A DNA stretch of 64,000 nt from Parapedobacter pyrenivorans. Its GTDB lineage: Bacteria > Bacteroidota > Bacteroidia > Sphingobacteriales > Sphingobacteriaceae. This document shows, one piece after another, positions 1 to 13,224 of this stretch. Under the pieces are notes generated by a model. It saw only the letters and a program-made list of their open reading frames with translations, had not been told where the DNA came from and ran no database searches. The stretch is from positions 1 to 64,000 of the forward strand of contig NZ_BMER01000005.1 in assembly GCF_014636865.1 (NCBI RefSeq), given 5' to 3'. A program made the position numbers and the translations under genes. Every line of letters begins with the position of its first letter. Positions within the stretch are counted from its first letter, which is position 1.

Positions 1-19
1 CAATAACGAAAAAGGTTTC

Positions 20-27
20 TACCTTTG
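20..27 (+). promoter_or_regulatory. -7 promoter box of the rRNA operon
   Basis: TACCTTTG matches the Bacteroidota -7 consensus TAnnTTTG. It lies about 310 nt before the 16S 5' end, so it implies a long rrn leader. The matching -33 element would fall before the start of the window and cannot be seen. Confidence 0.6.
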
Positions 28-339
28 CAGACCCAAACGGAACGGGGTTCAGCGATGAAGAGGTTCCGGCCCACCGGCGCGATGCGGGTGGGGATTGAAA
101 GCAGAGAGTTTGGCCGGTATAATCTGCCGGTTGGATATAAGAGCCGAAGCGCGAGCGGATGGCGGGAGAGTTCTTGAAAGTTATTGATATTCATGTAGCG
201 TAGCGAGTAGTCTGATTTGATCGGGCGAAAGCTTGAGAAGAGAAGACCTAAGCCGGTCGGGGTCGATAGACATAATTAATTTAAGATCGGTTCTAAGGAT
301 TGAGTTTTTTAGGGTCGGCGATCTTAACGATTCATTTTT
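28..339 (+). other. rRNA operon leader region
   Basis: This 312-nt stretch lies between the presumed rrn promoter and the 16S gene. I see no convincing protein gene. It holds a boxA-like segment at 170-186 (GTTCTTGAAAGTTATTG) that resembles GTTCTTTGACATATTG in the spacer before 23S (2179-2194). Such leader segments are expected to recruit antitermination and processing factors. That role is inferred from position and similarity only. Confidence 0.5.
170..186 (+). promoter_or_regulatory. boxA-like antitermination element in rrn leader
   Basis: GTTCTTGAAAGTTATTG resembles the copy in the 16S-23S spacer. Repetition before both large rRNAs fits a Nus-factor binding boxA. The exact boundaries are uncertain. 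Confidence 0.4.
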
Positions 340-1861
<1,522 letters not shown>

Positions 1862-1978
1862 CTAGGGTACCCCATCGGTACTCGCCACGCACATGGATCA
1901 TCAATTGACTTCAAAAAGGAAAAAAGAAGAATAGGACACCGTTCCCTTACACGGTATCCGACAGGCAAGAGATAAGCT

Positions 1979-2052
1979 AGTCCCGTAGCTCAGTTGGTTA
2001 GAGCACTACACTGATAATGTAGGGGTCAGCAGTTCAAGTCTGCTCGGGACTA
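1979..2052 (+). tRNA. tRNA-Ile (GAT)
   Basis: The cloverleaf is complete. The acceptor AGTCCCG pairs with CGGGACT, the anticodon loop CTGATAA gives anticodon GAT, and the T-arm is AGCAG-TTCAAGT-CTGCT. The discriminator base is A and a full CCA is not encoded. It sits in the 16S-23S spacer, the usual place for an Ile/Ala pair. Confidence 0.96.
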
Positions 2053-2060
2053 CCGATTTC

Positions 2061-2134
2061 GGGGAATTAGCTCAGCTGGCTAGAGCACCTGCCTTGCACG
2101 CAGGGGGTCAACGGTTCGAATCCGTTATTCTCCA
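2061..2134 (+). tRNA. tRNA-Ala (TGC)
   Basis: The cloverleaf is complete. The acceptor GGGGAAT pairs with ATTCTCC (one G-U), the anticodon loop CTTGCAC gives TGC, and the T-arm is AACGG-TTCGAAT-CCGTT. It starts 8 nt after tRNA-Ile in the rRNA spacer. The CCA end is not encoded. Confidence 0.96.
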
Positions 2135-2178
2135 CGGTTTTCGTTGGATGTGCGGATGCACAGGTAAACGGAAAAAAA

Positions 2179-2194
2179 GTTCTTTGACATATTG
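2179..2194 (+). promoter_or_regulatory. boxA-like element before 23S
   Basis: GTTCTTTGACATATTG lies in the 16S-23S spacer, about 90 nt before 23S. It is the second copy of the leader motif at 170-186. Antitermination or processing is the likely role. Confidence 0.4.
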
Positions 2195-2286
2195 GAAGAA
2201 AACAAGAAGAGAGAAGAGAGGGCAACAGAAGCCGTCCGCGCGAGCGGCGGCAAGAGCAGCCGCATGGTAGCAAAAGGCTATGCGGT

Positions 2287-5165
<2,879 letters not shown>

Positions 5166-5233
5166 AGCAGCAGAATCTGGCGCCCTCTCCGATCACTCCC
5201 TGTTTTCTTCCAGTAATATGTCATAATGATCTT

Positions 5234-5342
5234 CAGGTGCCTATATCGGCGGTGACCACCTCTTCCCATACCGAACAGAGAAGTTAAGCCCGCCAGAGCC
5301 GATGGTATTGCCGTAACAGGCGTGAGAGTAGGTCGGCGCCGG
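5234..5342 (+). rRNA. rrf: 5S ribosomal RNA
   Basis: The terminal helix GGTGCC (5236-5241) pairs with GGCGCC (5335-5340). Canonical internal segments ACCTCTTCCCATACCGAACA and GAGAGTAGGTCGGCGCC are present. It follows 23S by about 70 nt and is the last gene of the rRNA operon. Confidence 0.93.
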
Positions 5343-5352
5343 ATTTTATCCA

Positions 5353-5388
5353 AAAGCCCCGTTGCAGCAGCAAACGGGGCTTTTTTTG
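5353..5388 (+). terminator. Terminator of the rRNA operon
   Basis: The 11-bp stem AAAGCCCCGTT/AACGGGGCTTT is followed directly by a run of seven T. It lies just after 5S and is a textbook intrinsic terminator. Confidence 0.9.
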
Positions 5389-5503
5389 TGCGCATCAATA
5401 AGAACCTTACCAGACAAATTCCGTAACTTGCAACCTTTATTAATCAAGTTATATTTTAACACTTTATCGGATTCTTAAAAGTCCGCTAGATAAAGAGAAA
5501 ATC

Positions 5504-6619
5504 ATGGCATTGGGTATGAATCGACAAAAGAACTGGTTTTCTGCTGGTATCACACTACTGCTGATAGCTGCCTGCTCATATCAAAACGAAAAAGGCCAAT
5601 CAAATAACGCTTTTGACGTGGACAGCGCGGCTACCTGTGTAGCACATGGAATTCCCTCCCGTGCAGCCGCCATCGCAGAATCCAAAAATACTCATACCTT
5701 CCTTGGCGCTGATGACGCACCAATGGTCTATATTAAGGGTGGGACTTTTCGAATGGGTGCTGAGGGCCTTCCTGACGCAAGCCCAATACACGACGTGACT
5801 ATAGACGGCTTCTGGATGGACGAACATGAGGTGACCAACACTCAATTCTCCCGTTTTGTGGCGGCTACCGGCTATCAAACTGTAGCCGAGCGTCCATTGG
5901 ATCCCAAAGACTTTCCTGACGTACCTCTCGACGCTCTACAGCCCGGTTCAGCGGTATTTACACCTCCTAATCAAGCGGTAGGATTAAGTAACCACCTCCA
6001 ATGGTGGCGCTATGTGGTTGGGGCAAGCTGGAGGTCTCCTGAAGGGGCCGGAAGCAGCATCGTAGGCAGAGAAAATGAGCCCGTTGTACACATCGCCTAC
6101 GAAGATGCCCTGGCTTTTGCTAAATGGGCCGGCAAGCGGCTCCCAACAGAAGCCGAATGGGAATATGCCGCTCGCAGCGGCCAATCAGATACTAAATATT
6201 ACTGGGGTAATGAATTGAAGCCTAGTGGGAGATGGGCGGCCAATGTGTATCAAGGCAATTTTCCTGTAAAAGATGCCGGGGAAGATGGATACAAAGGAGC
6301 AGCACCCGTCAAATCTTTTGCTCCAAACGCCTTTGGATTGTATGATATGGACGGTAATGTGTGGGAATGGTGTTCAGACTATTACCGCCCTGATTATTAC
6401 AAAGACAGCGCGACCAAAAATCCCACCGGACCGTCGGACAGCTATGACCCTATGGAACCGAATGTGGTAAAACGTGTACAGCGTGGGGGGTCTTTCCTTT
6501 GTAACGAGCAGTATTGTGAACGATACATCGCCGGAAGCCGCGGTAAGGGAGAAGTGAGCAGCGGAAGTAACAATCTTGGTTTTCGATGTGTGAGTGACGA
6601 GCCGCCACCCAAAAAGTAG
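5504..6619 (+). CDS. Formylglycine-generating enzyme (SUMF1 family) lipoprotein
   Basis: This is a 371-aa exported protein of the SUMF1/FGE-sulfatase family. The N-terminus has a hydrophobic signal and lipobox LIAAC, so it is probably membrane-anchored outside the cytoplasm. FGE oxidises a Cys in type I sulfatases to the catalytic formylglycine. The active-site motif GGSFLCNEQYCERY is intact, with Cys333 and Cys338 spaced as in known copper-dependent FGEs. Many bacterial SUMF1-fold proteins (for example GldK types) lack them. Other family signatures are GGTFRMG, LPTEAEWEYAAR and GNVWEWCSDYY. An alternative ATG four codons in (5516) is possible. No sulfatase gene lies in the window, so its substrate is unknown. 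It stands alone between the rRNA operon and the convergent cobA. Confidence 0.85.
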   Translation: MALGMNRQKNWFSAGITLLLIAACSYQNEKGQSNNAFDVDSAATCVAHGIPSRAAAIAESKNTHTFLGADDAPMVYIKGGTFRMGAEGLPDASPIHDVTIDGFWMDEHEVTNTQFSRFVAATGYQTVAERPLDPKDFPDVPLDALQPGSAVFTPPNQAVGLSNHLQWWRYVVGASWRSPEGAGSSIVGRENEPVVHIAYEDALAFAKWAGKRLPTEAEWEYAARSGQSDTKYYWGNELKPSGRWAANVYQGNFPVKDAGEDGYKGAAPVKSFAPNAFGLYDMDGNVWEWCSDYYRPDYYKDSATKNPTGPSDSYDPMEPNVVKRVQRGGSFLCNEQYCERYIAGSRGKGEVSSGSNNLGFRCVSDEPPPKK

Positions 6620-6630
6620 CCCTAGCCATT

Positions 6631-6660
6631 CAAAAAAGCAAGAACGCCCGTGGGGCGGGC
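6631..6660 (-). terminator. Probable terminator of cobA
   Basis: On the minus strand a GCCCG/CGGGC hairpin (6646-6660) is followed by a T-rich but interrupted tract (GTTCTTGCTTTTTTG). It lies about 60 nt after the cobA stop, between convergent genes. The weak U-tract lowers confidence. Confidence 0.45.
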
Positions 6661-6723
6661 ACTCCTACTCACTAACCCAATTTGTAAACATTAATATGAA
6701 GGGAAAATCGTTATTCACTAAAA

Positions 6724-7527
6724 CTAATCTTCATACTCGCGTAGCTCAAAAAATTGCCGTATAGGCTGAAACCTGCGATGTAATTCTACCGCAAAGCCGA
6801 ATACAAGCAGTACAGGACCGGTGTTATCGATTTGTTGTTCTTCCGCAACCTCAACAATGGTATTTACCAAGCCGATTGCGACTTTCTCATTGACCATGGA
6901 ACCATTTTGGATTATAGCGGCCGGCAACCTCCCCCTACCCGCTTCCTGATAAATTGCTACAATCTCCTGAAGCCTATCGAAACCAAGCAAAACTACTACT
7001 GTAGCCCTGCTCCGCGCGGCATCCTTTAGCTCACCGGATAATTTACCGCTCTCGTCAGTGCCCGAGAGTATCCACAAACTATCGCTCAGCCCACCATGGG
7101 TAACAGGAATCCCCTGCAAACCTGGAACGGAGATAGCGCTCGATATACCTGGCACAATATCCGTCTCGATACTGTAGGACTCCGCGAAGCTTAACTCCTC
7201 ATATCCCCGACCGAAAACAAACAGATCTCCTCCTTTCAGCCTAACAACATGTCCAAAATTCAACGCGTAATCGACCATTAATTGATTAACTACATCTTGG
7301 GAAAAGTTTTCATCCCCTGATGGGTTCCCAACATACACCTTAATTGATTCCCGAGGAGCATAGTCCAATAACCTTTCATCCACTAGTGCGTCGTATAGGA
7401 CAACATTTGCCGCCTTCAATGCGTTCACGCCTTTAATGCTAATTAAATCGGGATCTCCCGGTCCAGCGCCGACAATCGTGATCTTGGGATCAACATATTG
7501 CTTTTTAGAAGCGATTTCTACTGCCAT
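6724..7527 (-). CDS. cobA: Uroporphyrinogen-III C-methyltransferase (SUMT)
   Basis: This 267-aa cytoplasmic enzyme uses two S-adenosylmethionine to methylate uroporphyrinogen III to precorrin-2. That is the first committed step to siroheme, the cofactor of sulfite (and nitrite) reductase. The TP-methylase signatures are clear: IVGAGPGDPDLISIKG near the N-terminus, VRLKGGDLFVFGRG near residue 100, and VPGISSAISVPGLQGIPVTH. The length is normal for a single-domain SUMT with no fused synthase or CysG part. The gene is monocistronic here, downstream of a leader peptide plus terminator/antiterminator pair (7555-7720). This suggests its expression follows cysteine or sulfur supply. Confidence 0.95.
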   Translation of the reverse strand: MAVEIASKKQYVDPKITIVGAGPGDPDLISIKGVNALKAANVVLYDALVDERLLDYAPRESIKVYVGNPSGDENFSQDVVNQLMVDYALNFGHVVRLKGGDLFVFGRGYEELSFAESYSIETDIVPGISSAISVPGLQGIPVTHGGLSDSLWILSGTDESGKLSGELKDAARSRATVVVLLGFDRLQEIVAIYQEAGRGRLPAAIIQNGSMVNEKVAIGLVNTIVEVAEEQQIDNTGPVLLVFGFAVELHRRFQPIRQFFELREYED

Positions 7528-7554
7528 GTCTATGTTCTATTATGTGTTGTCTTT

Positions 7555-7594
7555 AAAAAAAGCCTCTTCGATGTTTGATGTGTCGAAGAGGCTT
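7555..7594 (-). terminator. Attenuator terminator in the cobA leader
   Basis: On the minus strand AAGCCTCTTCGA (7594-7583) pairs perfectly with TCGAAGAGGCTT (7571-7560) around an 11-nt loop, followed by TTTTT. It lies upstream of cobA (ATG at 7527), so a polymerase stopping here would not transcribe cobA. The 5' arm can alternatively pair with 7630-7617. Confidence 0.88.
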
Positions 7595-7630
7595 CCTATC
7601 ACTGATAATCCGTACAAAGCACCTTCGACA
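7581..7630 (-). promoter_or_regulatory. Antiterminator helix of the cobA attenuator
   Basis: TGTCGAAGGTGCTT (7630-7617) can pair with AAGCCTCTTCGACA (7594-7581): 13 of 14 positions pair (one G-U, one T/C mismatch). It uses the same bases as the 5' arm of the terminator, so the two structures exclude each other. The upstream arm begins 6 nt after the leader-peptide stop codon, where a ribosome at the stop would cover it. Confidence 0.75.
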
Positions 7631-7636
7631 ATATAG

Positions 7637-7708
7637 CTAACACATTGTGTTTTTGCGCATACACGCCGTGCTGCTGAACAATAGTCTATATGGATTTTTT
7701 GTTTGCAT
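7637..7708 (-). CDS. Leader peptide of the cobA attenuator (23 aa, Cys/Met-rich end)
   Basis: This short ORF (ATG at 7708, stop TAG at 7639-7637) encodes 23 residues. The last eight are CMRKNTMC, so Cys16, Met17, Met22 and Cys23 cluster before the stop. The ATG lies 4 nt after a TATATTTG -7 box, so the mRNA would be leaderless or nearly so. Six nt after the stop begins one arm of an antiterminator. I infer that ribosome stalling at the Cys (or Met) codons permits antitermination, and that completion of the peptide allows termination. I do not recognise a named leader-peptide family. Confidence 0.7.
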   Translation of the reverse strand: MQTKNPYRLLFSSTACMRKNTMC

Positions 7709-7712
7709 GATG

Positions 7713-7720
7713 CAAATATA
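7713..7720 (-). promoter_or_regulatory. -7 box of cobA leader transcript
   Basis: TATATTTG on the minus strand matches TAnnTTTG. The leader-peptide ATG begins 4 nt downstream. No clear -33 TTTG is seen at the usual distance. Confidence 0.6.
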
Positions 7721-7860
7721 CACAAAGTCTACTTGCTAAGTAGATATTTTTTCCGGAACAACCTCAAATTCATCGTAAGTTTTTGTATATGAGGCGTATA
7801 AATTCGTATTGCCTCGAATTAAAGAAACAGCGTAGCTGTATGTAGTTCTTTTATTACCAG

Positions 7861-8577
7861 CTATAGTCGTGTGTATAGCGCGATTTGTGCAATATGCGTA
7901 AATGCATTAGGCATAGCGTTCCGTAGTAAAAATTGATTCATGTAGCCCGCCTCGATATCATACCGGCTCGAAATCCGAAAGCCAACGGATGCATATGCAC
8001 GATTCTGGTCTAATAAACGTCCATTCAGGGCAGCTTTATTATGAATATTAAAGAAAAGTTCATTCTGCAAGGATATAAATGCTCCTCGTTCAAAGCGCTC
8101 GCCCAATGGCCGACTAAGTGGAATCATACCCCTGATAAAATACCGGGCACGTTGAGCAAACACGGTTTCATCCGGCCGTCTAAGGAAGCGCTGCTCCAAC
8201 CGGAAGCGATGCTGTGTTGGCATACGGAGCAAATCGCCATTAATGATGTATTGTTGCCAAATGCGGTGCTCAGTCAGACGATTCCCGGCGACGGGCAGTT
8301 GGGAAGTCACTAGTGTCGCCGCGTATCCAACTGACGCAGTTTGTCGGGTGTTGACATAATAATTTACCCCAGGCCGTATAAGAAGGAGCGAGTTGGTATT
8401 CCAATCCTTGCCGGTCCTGAATTGGATATCATTATTCATCCCCCAGTTTTCGGAAAAACGCACATTGTTGAACCAGCCGGCCCAGCCGCCGAATACGTGA
8501 TCTTGTGCATGACCAAATTCCGGTGTTAGCGATAGTGTGGTTAACACTAATAGATAGTTTAAGCGCAGATGTTTCAT
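7861..8577 (-). CDS. DUF2490 family outer-membrane protein
   Basis: This 238-aa protein has a Sec signal peptide (cleavage after GHAQ) and alternating, aromatic-rich beta-strand segments. The pattern fits a small outer-membrane beta-barrel of the DUF2490 family: a GGWAGWFNNVRFSENWGMNND-type start, LIRPGVNYY, EHRIWQQY, RFRLEQRFL, and a final aromatic strand ending YTRL. The function is not known; the family is common in Bacteroidota. It lies downstream of katG on the same strand, with a likely katG terminator between, so it is probably expressed separately. Confidence 0.75.
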   Translation of the reverse strand: MKHLRLNYLLVLTTLSLTPEFGHAQDHVFGGWAGWFNNVRFSENWGMNNDIQFRTGKDWNTNSLLLIRPGVNYYVNTRQTASVGYAATLVTSQLPVAGNRLTEHRIWQQYIINGDLLRMPTQHRFRLEQRFLRRPDETVFAQRARYFIRGMIPLSRPLGERFERGAFISLQNELFFNIHNKAALNGRLLDQNRAYASVGFRISSRYDIEAGYMNQFLLRNAMPNAFTHIAQIALYTRL

Positions 8578-8616
8578 TTTATTTTCTTTAGTTTCGGAAA
8601 TTTGCGGGCATAAGAT

Positions 8617-8643
8617 AACAAAAAAGGAGGACTGAGGCCCTCC
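8617..8643 (-). terminator. Terminator downstream of katG
   Basis: On the minus strand GGAGG (8643-8639) pairs with CCTCC (8630-8626) around GCCTCAGT and is followed by TTTTTTGTTA. It lies 35 nt after the katG stop. Confidence 0.75.
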
Positions 8644-8678
8644 ATGTTGGTTGATTCAATATTATTCGAACAAAAAAA

Positions 8679-10976
<2,298 letters not shown>

Positions 10977-11012
10977 TTAGTTTATTAAGTCTGTTAGCGC
11001 TTCTCGGTTATT

Positions 11013-11020
11013 CAAATATA
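11013..11020 (-). promoter_or_regulatory. -7 box of katG
   Basis: TATATTTG on the minus strand lies 48 nt before the katG ATG. It matches TAnnTTTG exactly. Confidence 0.55.
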
Positions 11021-11096
11021 AGCTTAATCAGTGGACAAAGTAAAATCACAAAAACCGATATCATATAGTTAAAACCTATAATGTACGATAACAGGA

Positions 11097-11104
11097 TAAC
11101 TTTG
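11097..11104 (+). promoter_or_regulatory. Candidate -7 box upstream of fucosidase operon
   Basis: TAACTTTG matches the Bacteroidota -7 consensus. It lies 136 nt before the GH29 ATG, in the katG/fucosidase divergent region. A second box is at 11170-11177, so which is used is unclear. Confidence 0.4.
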
Positions 11105-11169
11105 CCGTATAAACTGCACCTGTCGCTAGGTTAGTCTTTGTATTCACACCATTTACCAATATACTAAGC

Positions 11170-11177
11170 TATTTTTG
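11170..11177 (+). promoter_or_regulatory. Candidate -7 box of fucosidase operon
   Basis: TATTTTTG matches TAnnTTTG, 63 nt before the GH29 start. Confidence 0.45.
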
Positions 11178-11240
11178 CACGCGTTATTTAATATTGCGGA
11201 AACCGGTATCTTTACCGATAGTAAACCAACAGTTAGCACC

Positions 11241-13190
11241 ATGTTCCATTACATCGTACAGTTTTCCATGTTTGCCGCCACTGCTGTGGCAATTGGCTGC
11301 AATCCCTCCGAAAAAGGACTGAAAAATGAGCCTGCCGCCTACGGCCCCACTCCTTCTGCAGCGCAGTTGAATTGGCATGAGATGGAAATGTATTGCCTTA
11401 TCCATTTTACTCCAACCACCTTTCAAAACAAGGAGTGGGGGTTTGGCGACGCCCCTGCCGATTTGTTTAACCCGCAACACTTTGATGCCAACCAAATTGC
11501 CGAAGCAGCCAAGTCTGCGGGTTTCAACGGATTAATATCCGTTGCAAAACATCACGATGGTTACTGCCTTTGGCCTACAAAAACTACCGACTATAACATA
11601 TCGAATAGTCCTTGGAAAGATGGAAAGGGCGATATGGTGAAGGAATTCATGGAAGCCGCCCATAAACAGGGGATGCAATTTGGCGTTTATGTATCGGCTT
11701 GGGACCGCAACCATCCGGAATACGGAAACGCGGAGTATGCTGAAAGTTATCGGGAGCAATTGCGGGAGCTGTACGGTGGTTATGGTGAATTATTTACCAG
11801 TTGGCACGATGGCGCCAACGGTGGCGATGGCTACTACGGCGGCGCCAATGAAGTGAGGCGTATCGACAGGTCTACTTATTATGAGTGGGAAGAAAAGACC
11901 TGGCCGATTACGCGAGAGATGCAACCCACGGCCGTAATTTTCAGTGACGTTGGTCCGGACATCAGGTGGGTGGGTAATGAGAAGGGAATTGCCGATGAAA
12001 CTTCATGGGCCACATTCACACCAATAGGCCCAGATGGAGACAAAGCCGCTCCGGGCCATATTGACGACCAGTTCTTGGGCGGCGGACAGCGCGATGGCAA
12101 GTTTTGGATTCCCGCGGAGTGCGATGTGCCGCACCGACCAGGCTGGTTTTATCATCCCGAACAGGATCAACAAGTTAAAACGCCCGATCAACTTTTTGAT
12201 TTATACCTCAAAAGTGTAGGCAGGGGCGCCGCGCTAAACTTAGGGTTGGCACCCAATACCGACGGCCTTTTGCATCCTAACGATGTAGCCTCACTGAAGG
12301 GGTTTGGCGAGAAGCTGGCAAAAACATTCGCTGAGAACTTGGCTGCGGGCGCTAAGTTTGAAGCATCGGACATCCGGGATGGCAATGAGCGGTATTTCGG
12401 ACCAGCCAATCTGTTGGATGGCGACCGCTATAGTTATTGGGCTACAGCTGACGGCGTAACCTCTCCGGAATTGATCATCACGCTGGAAAACGAAGCCACG
12501 TTTGATCTTATCCGGCTCCGTGAGAATATCAAATTGGGTCAACGGCTGGACAGTGTATGGGTAGACCGCTGGGCCGATGAGTCTTGGGAACCTCTGGCCA
12601 AGGCTACAAGCGTCGGCTCGAGCAGAATTATCGCCCTGAACGAACCCATAACTGCCCAGCGTTTGCGCATACGGTTATTTTCTCCCGTAGCTGTGGCGTT
12701 GAGTGACTTCGGCCTGTTCAAGGAAGCCCAAGTAGAATATACAATGGCTGAAATCGAACGTCCGGGAATTGACCCCGCTATCTGGCGTGTTGTTGACAAT
12801 GGTTTTGATGGTGGCGAACCCGCGCTGACAATAGATAAACGTAAAGAAACATTTTGGCTCACTGCAGAAACGGATCTACCAAAACATATCACTATAGATA
12901 TGGGCAAATCACAAACCATTACCGGCTTCAGCTACCTACCCCGGCAGGATGGAAACACGGCAGGGCTTATAAGCCGTTATATGTTTGAAACCAGTGTAGA
13001 CGGAGCGGTATGGAAGAAGGTGTCCACGGGCGAATTTGCCAACATCGTTGCCAATCCCATTGAACAAGTTGTGGATTTCGATAAGTCAATTCAGGCACGC
13101 TATTTCCGATTTACCGTAACGGCAGTGGCCAACACATCCGGCAACCATACCGTAGTATCCATAGGTGAGTTTAATGTTTATAGAGATTAA
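11241..13190 (+). CDS. Alpha-L-fucosidase, GH29, with C-terminal carbohydrate-binding-like domains
   Basis: This 649-aa exported enzyme is predicted to release terminal alpha-L-fucose from glycans. I chose ATG 11241 because it gives a signal sequence with lipobox AIGC (Cys20), making it a lipoprotein; the longer in-frame ORF from 11175 has no plausible signal. The GH29 TIM barrel spans about residues 35-370 (YCLIHFTPTTF, LISVAKHHDGYCLWPTKTTDY, FGVYVSAWDRN). Asp190 in FTSWHDGANG is the likely nucleophile. Two F5/8-type-C-like beta-sandwiches appear to follow, one around the GDRYSYWATADG segment and one around KRKETFWLTAETDLPKHI. GH95 fucosidase follows 34 nt downstream, so they form an operon. 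Confidence 0.9.
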   Translation: MFHYIVQFSMFAATAVAIGCNPSEKGLKNEPAAYGPTPSAAQLNWHEMEMYCLIHFTPTTFQNKEWGFGDAPADLFNPQHFDANQIAEAAKSAGFNGLISVAKHHDGYCLWPTKTTDYNISNSPWKDGKGDMVKEFMEAAHKQGMQFGVYVSAWDRNHPEYGNAEYAESYREQLRELYGGYGELFTSWHDGANGGDGYYGGANEVRRIDRSTYYEWEEKTWPITREMQPTAVIFSDVGPDIRWVGNEKGIADETSWATFTPIGPDGDKAAPGHIDDQFLGGGQRDGKFWIPAECDVPHRPGWFYHPEQDQQVKTPDQLFDLYLKSVGRGAALNLGLAPNTDGLLHPNDVASLKGFGEKLAKTFAENLAAGAKFEASDIRDGNERYFGPANLLDGDRYSYWATADGVTSPELIITLENEATFDLIRLRENIKLGQRLDSVWVDRWADESWEPLAKATSVGSSRIIALNEPITAQRLRIRLFSPVAVALSDFGLFKEAQVEYTMAEIERPGIDPAIWRVVDNGFDGGEPALTIDKRKETFWLTAETDLPKHITIDMGKSQTITGFSYLPRQDGNTAGLISRYMFETSVDGAVWKKVSTGEFANIVANPIEQVVDFDKSIQARYFRFTVTAVANTSGNHTVVSIGEFNVYRD

Positions 13191-13224
13191 GTTGGCTGAG
13201 AAAGCCGCGAAAATTAAAGTTAAT

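Noticed and set aside
7528-7712. Riboswitch (cobalamin or SAM type) upstream of cobA
   Set aside because: The region from the promoter to cobA is short and has no B12-box or SAM-I-like core that I can see. The leader ORF and the alternative helices explain it.
7540-7725. 61-codon minus-strand ORF over the cobA leader, Cys-rich at its start
   Set aside because: It begins upstream of the promoter box and runs through both attenuator helices. Its codons are explained by the RNA structure. The 23-codon ORF in another frame fits promoter and structure better.
11175-11240. 22-codon N-terminal extension of the GH29 fucosidase
   Set aside because: It starts within a promoter box and would bury the lipoprotein signal. 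ATG 11241 gives a clean signal and lipobox.
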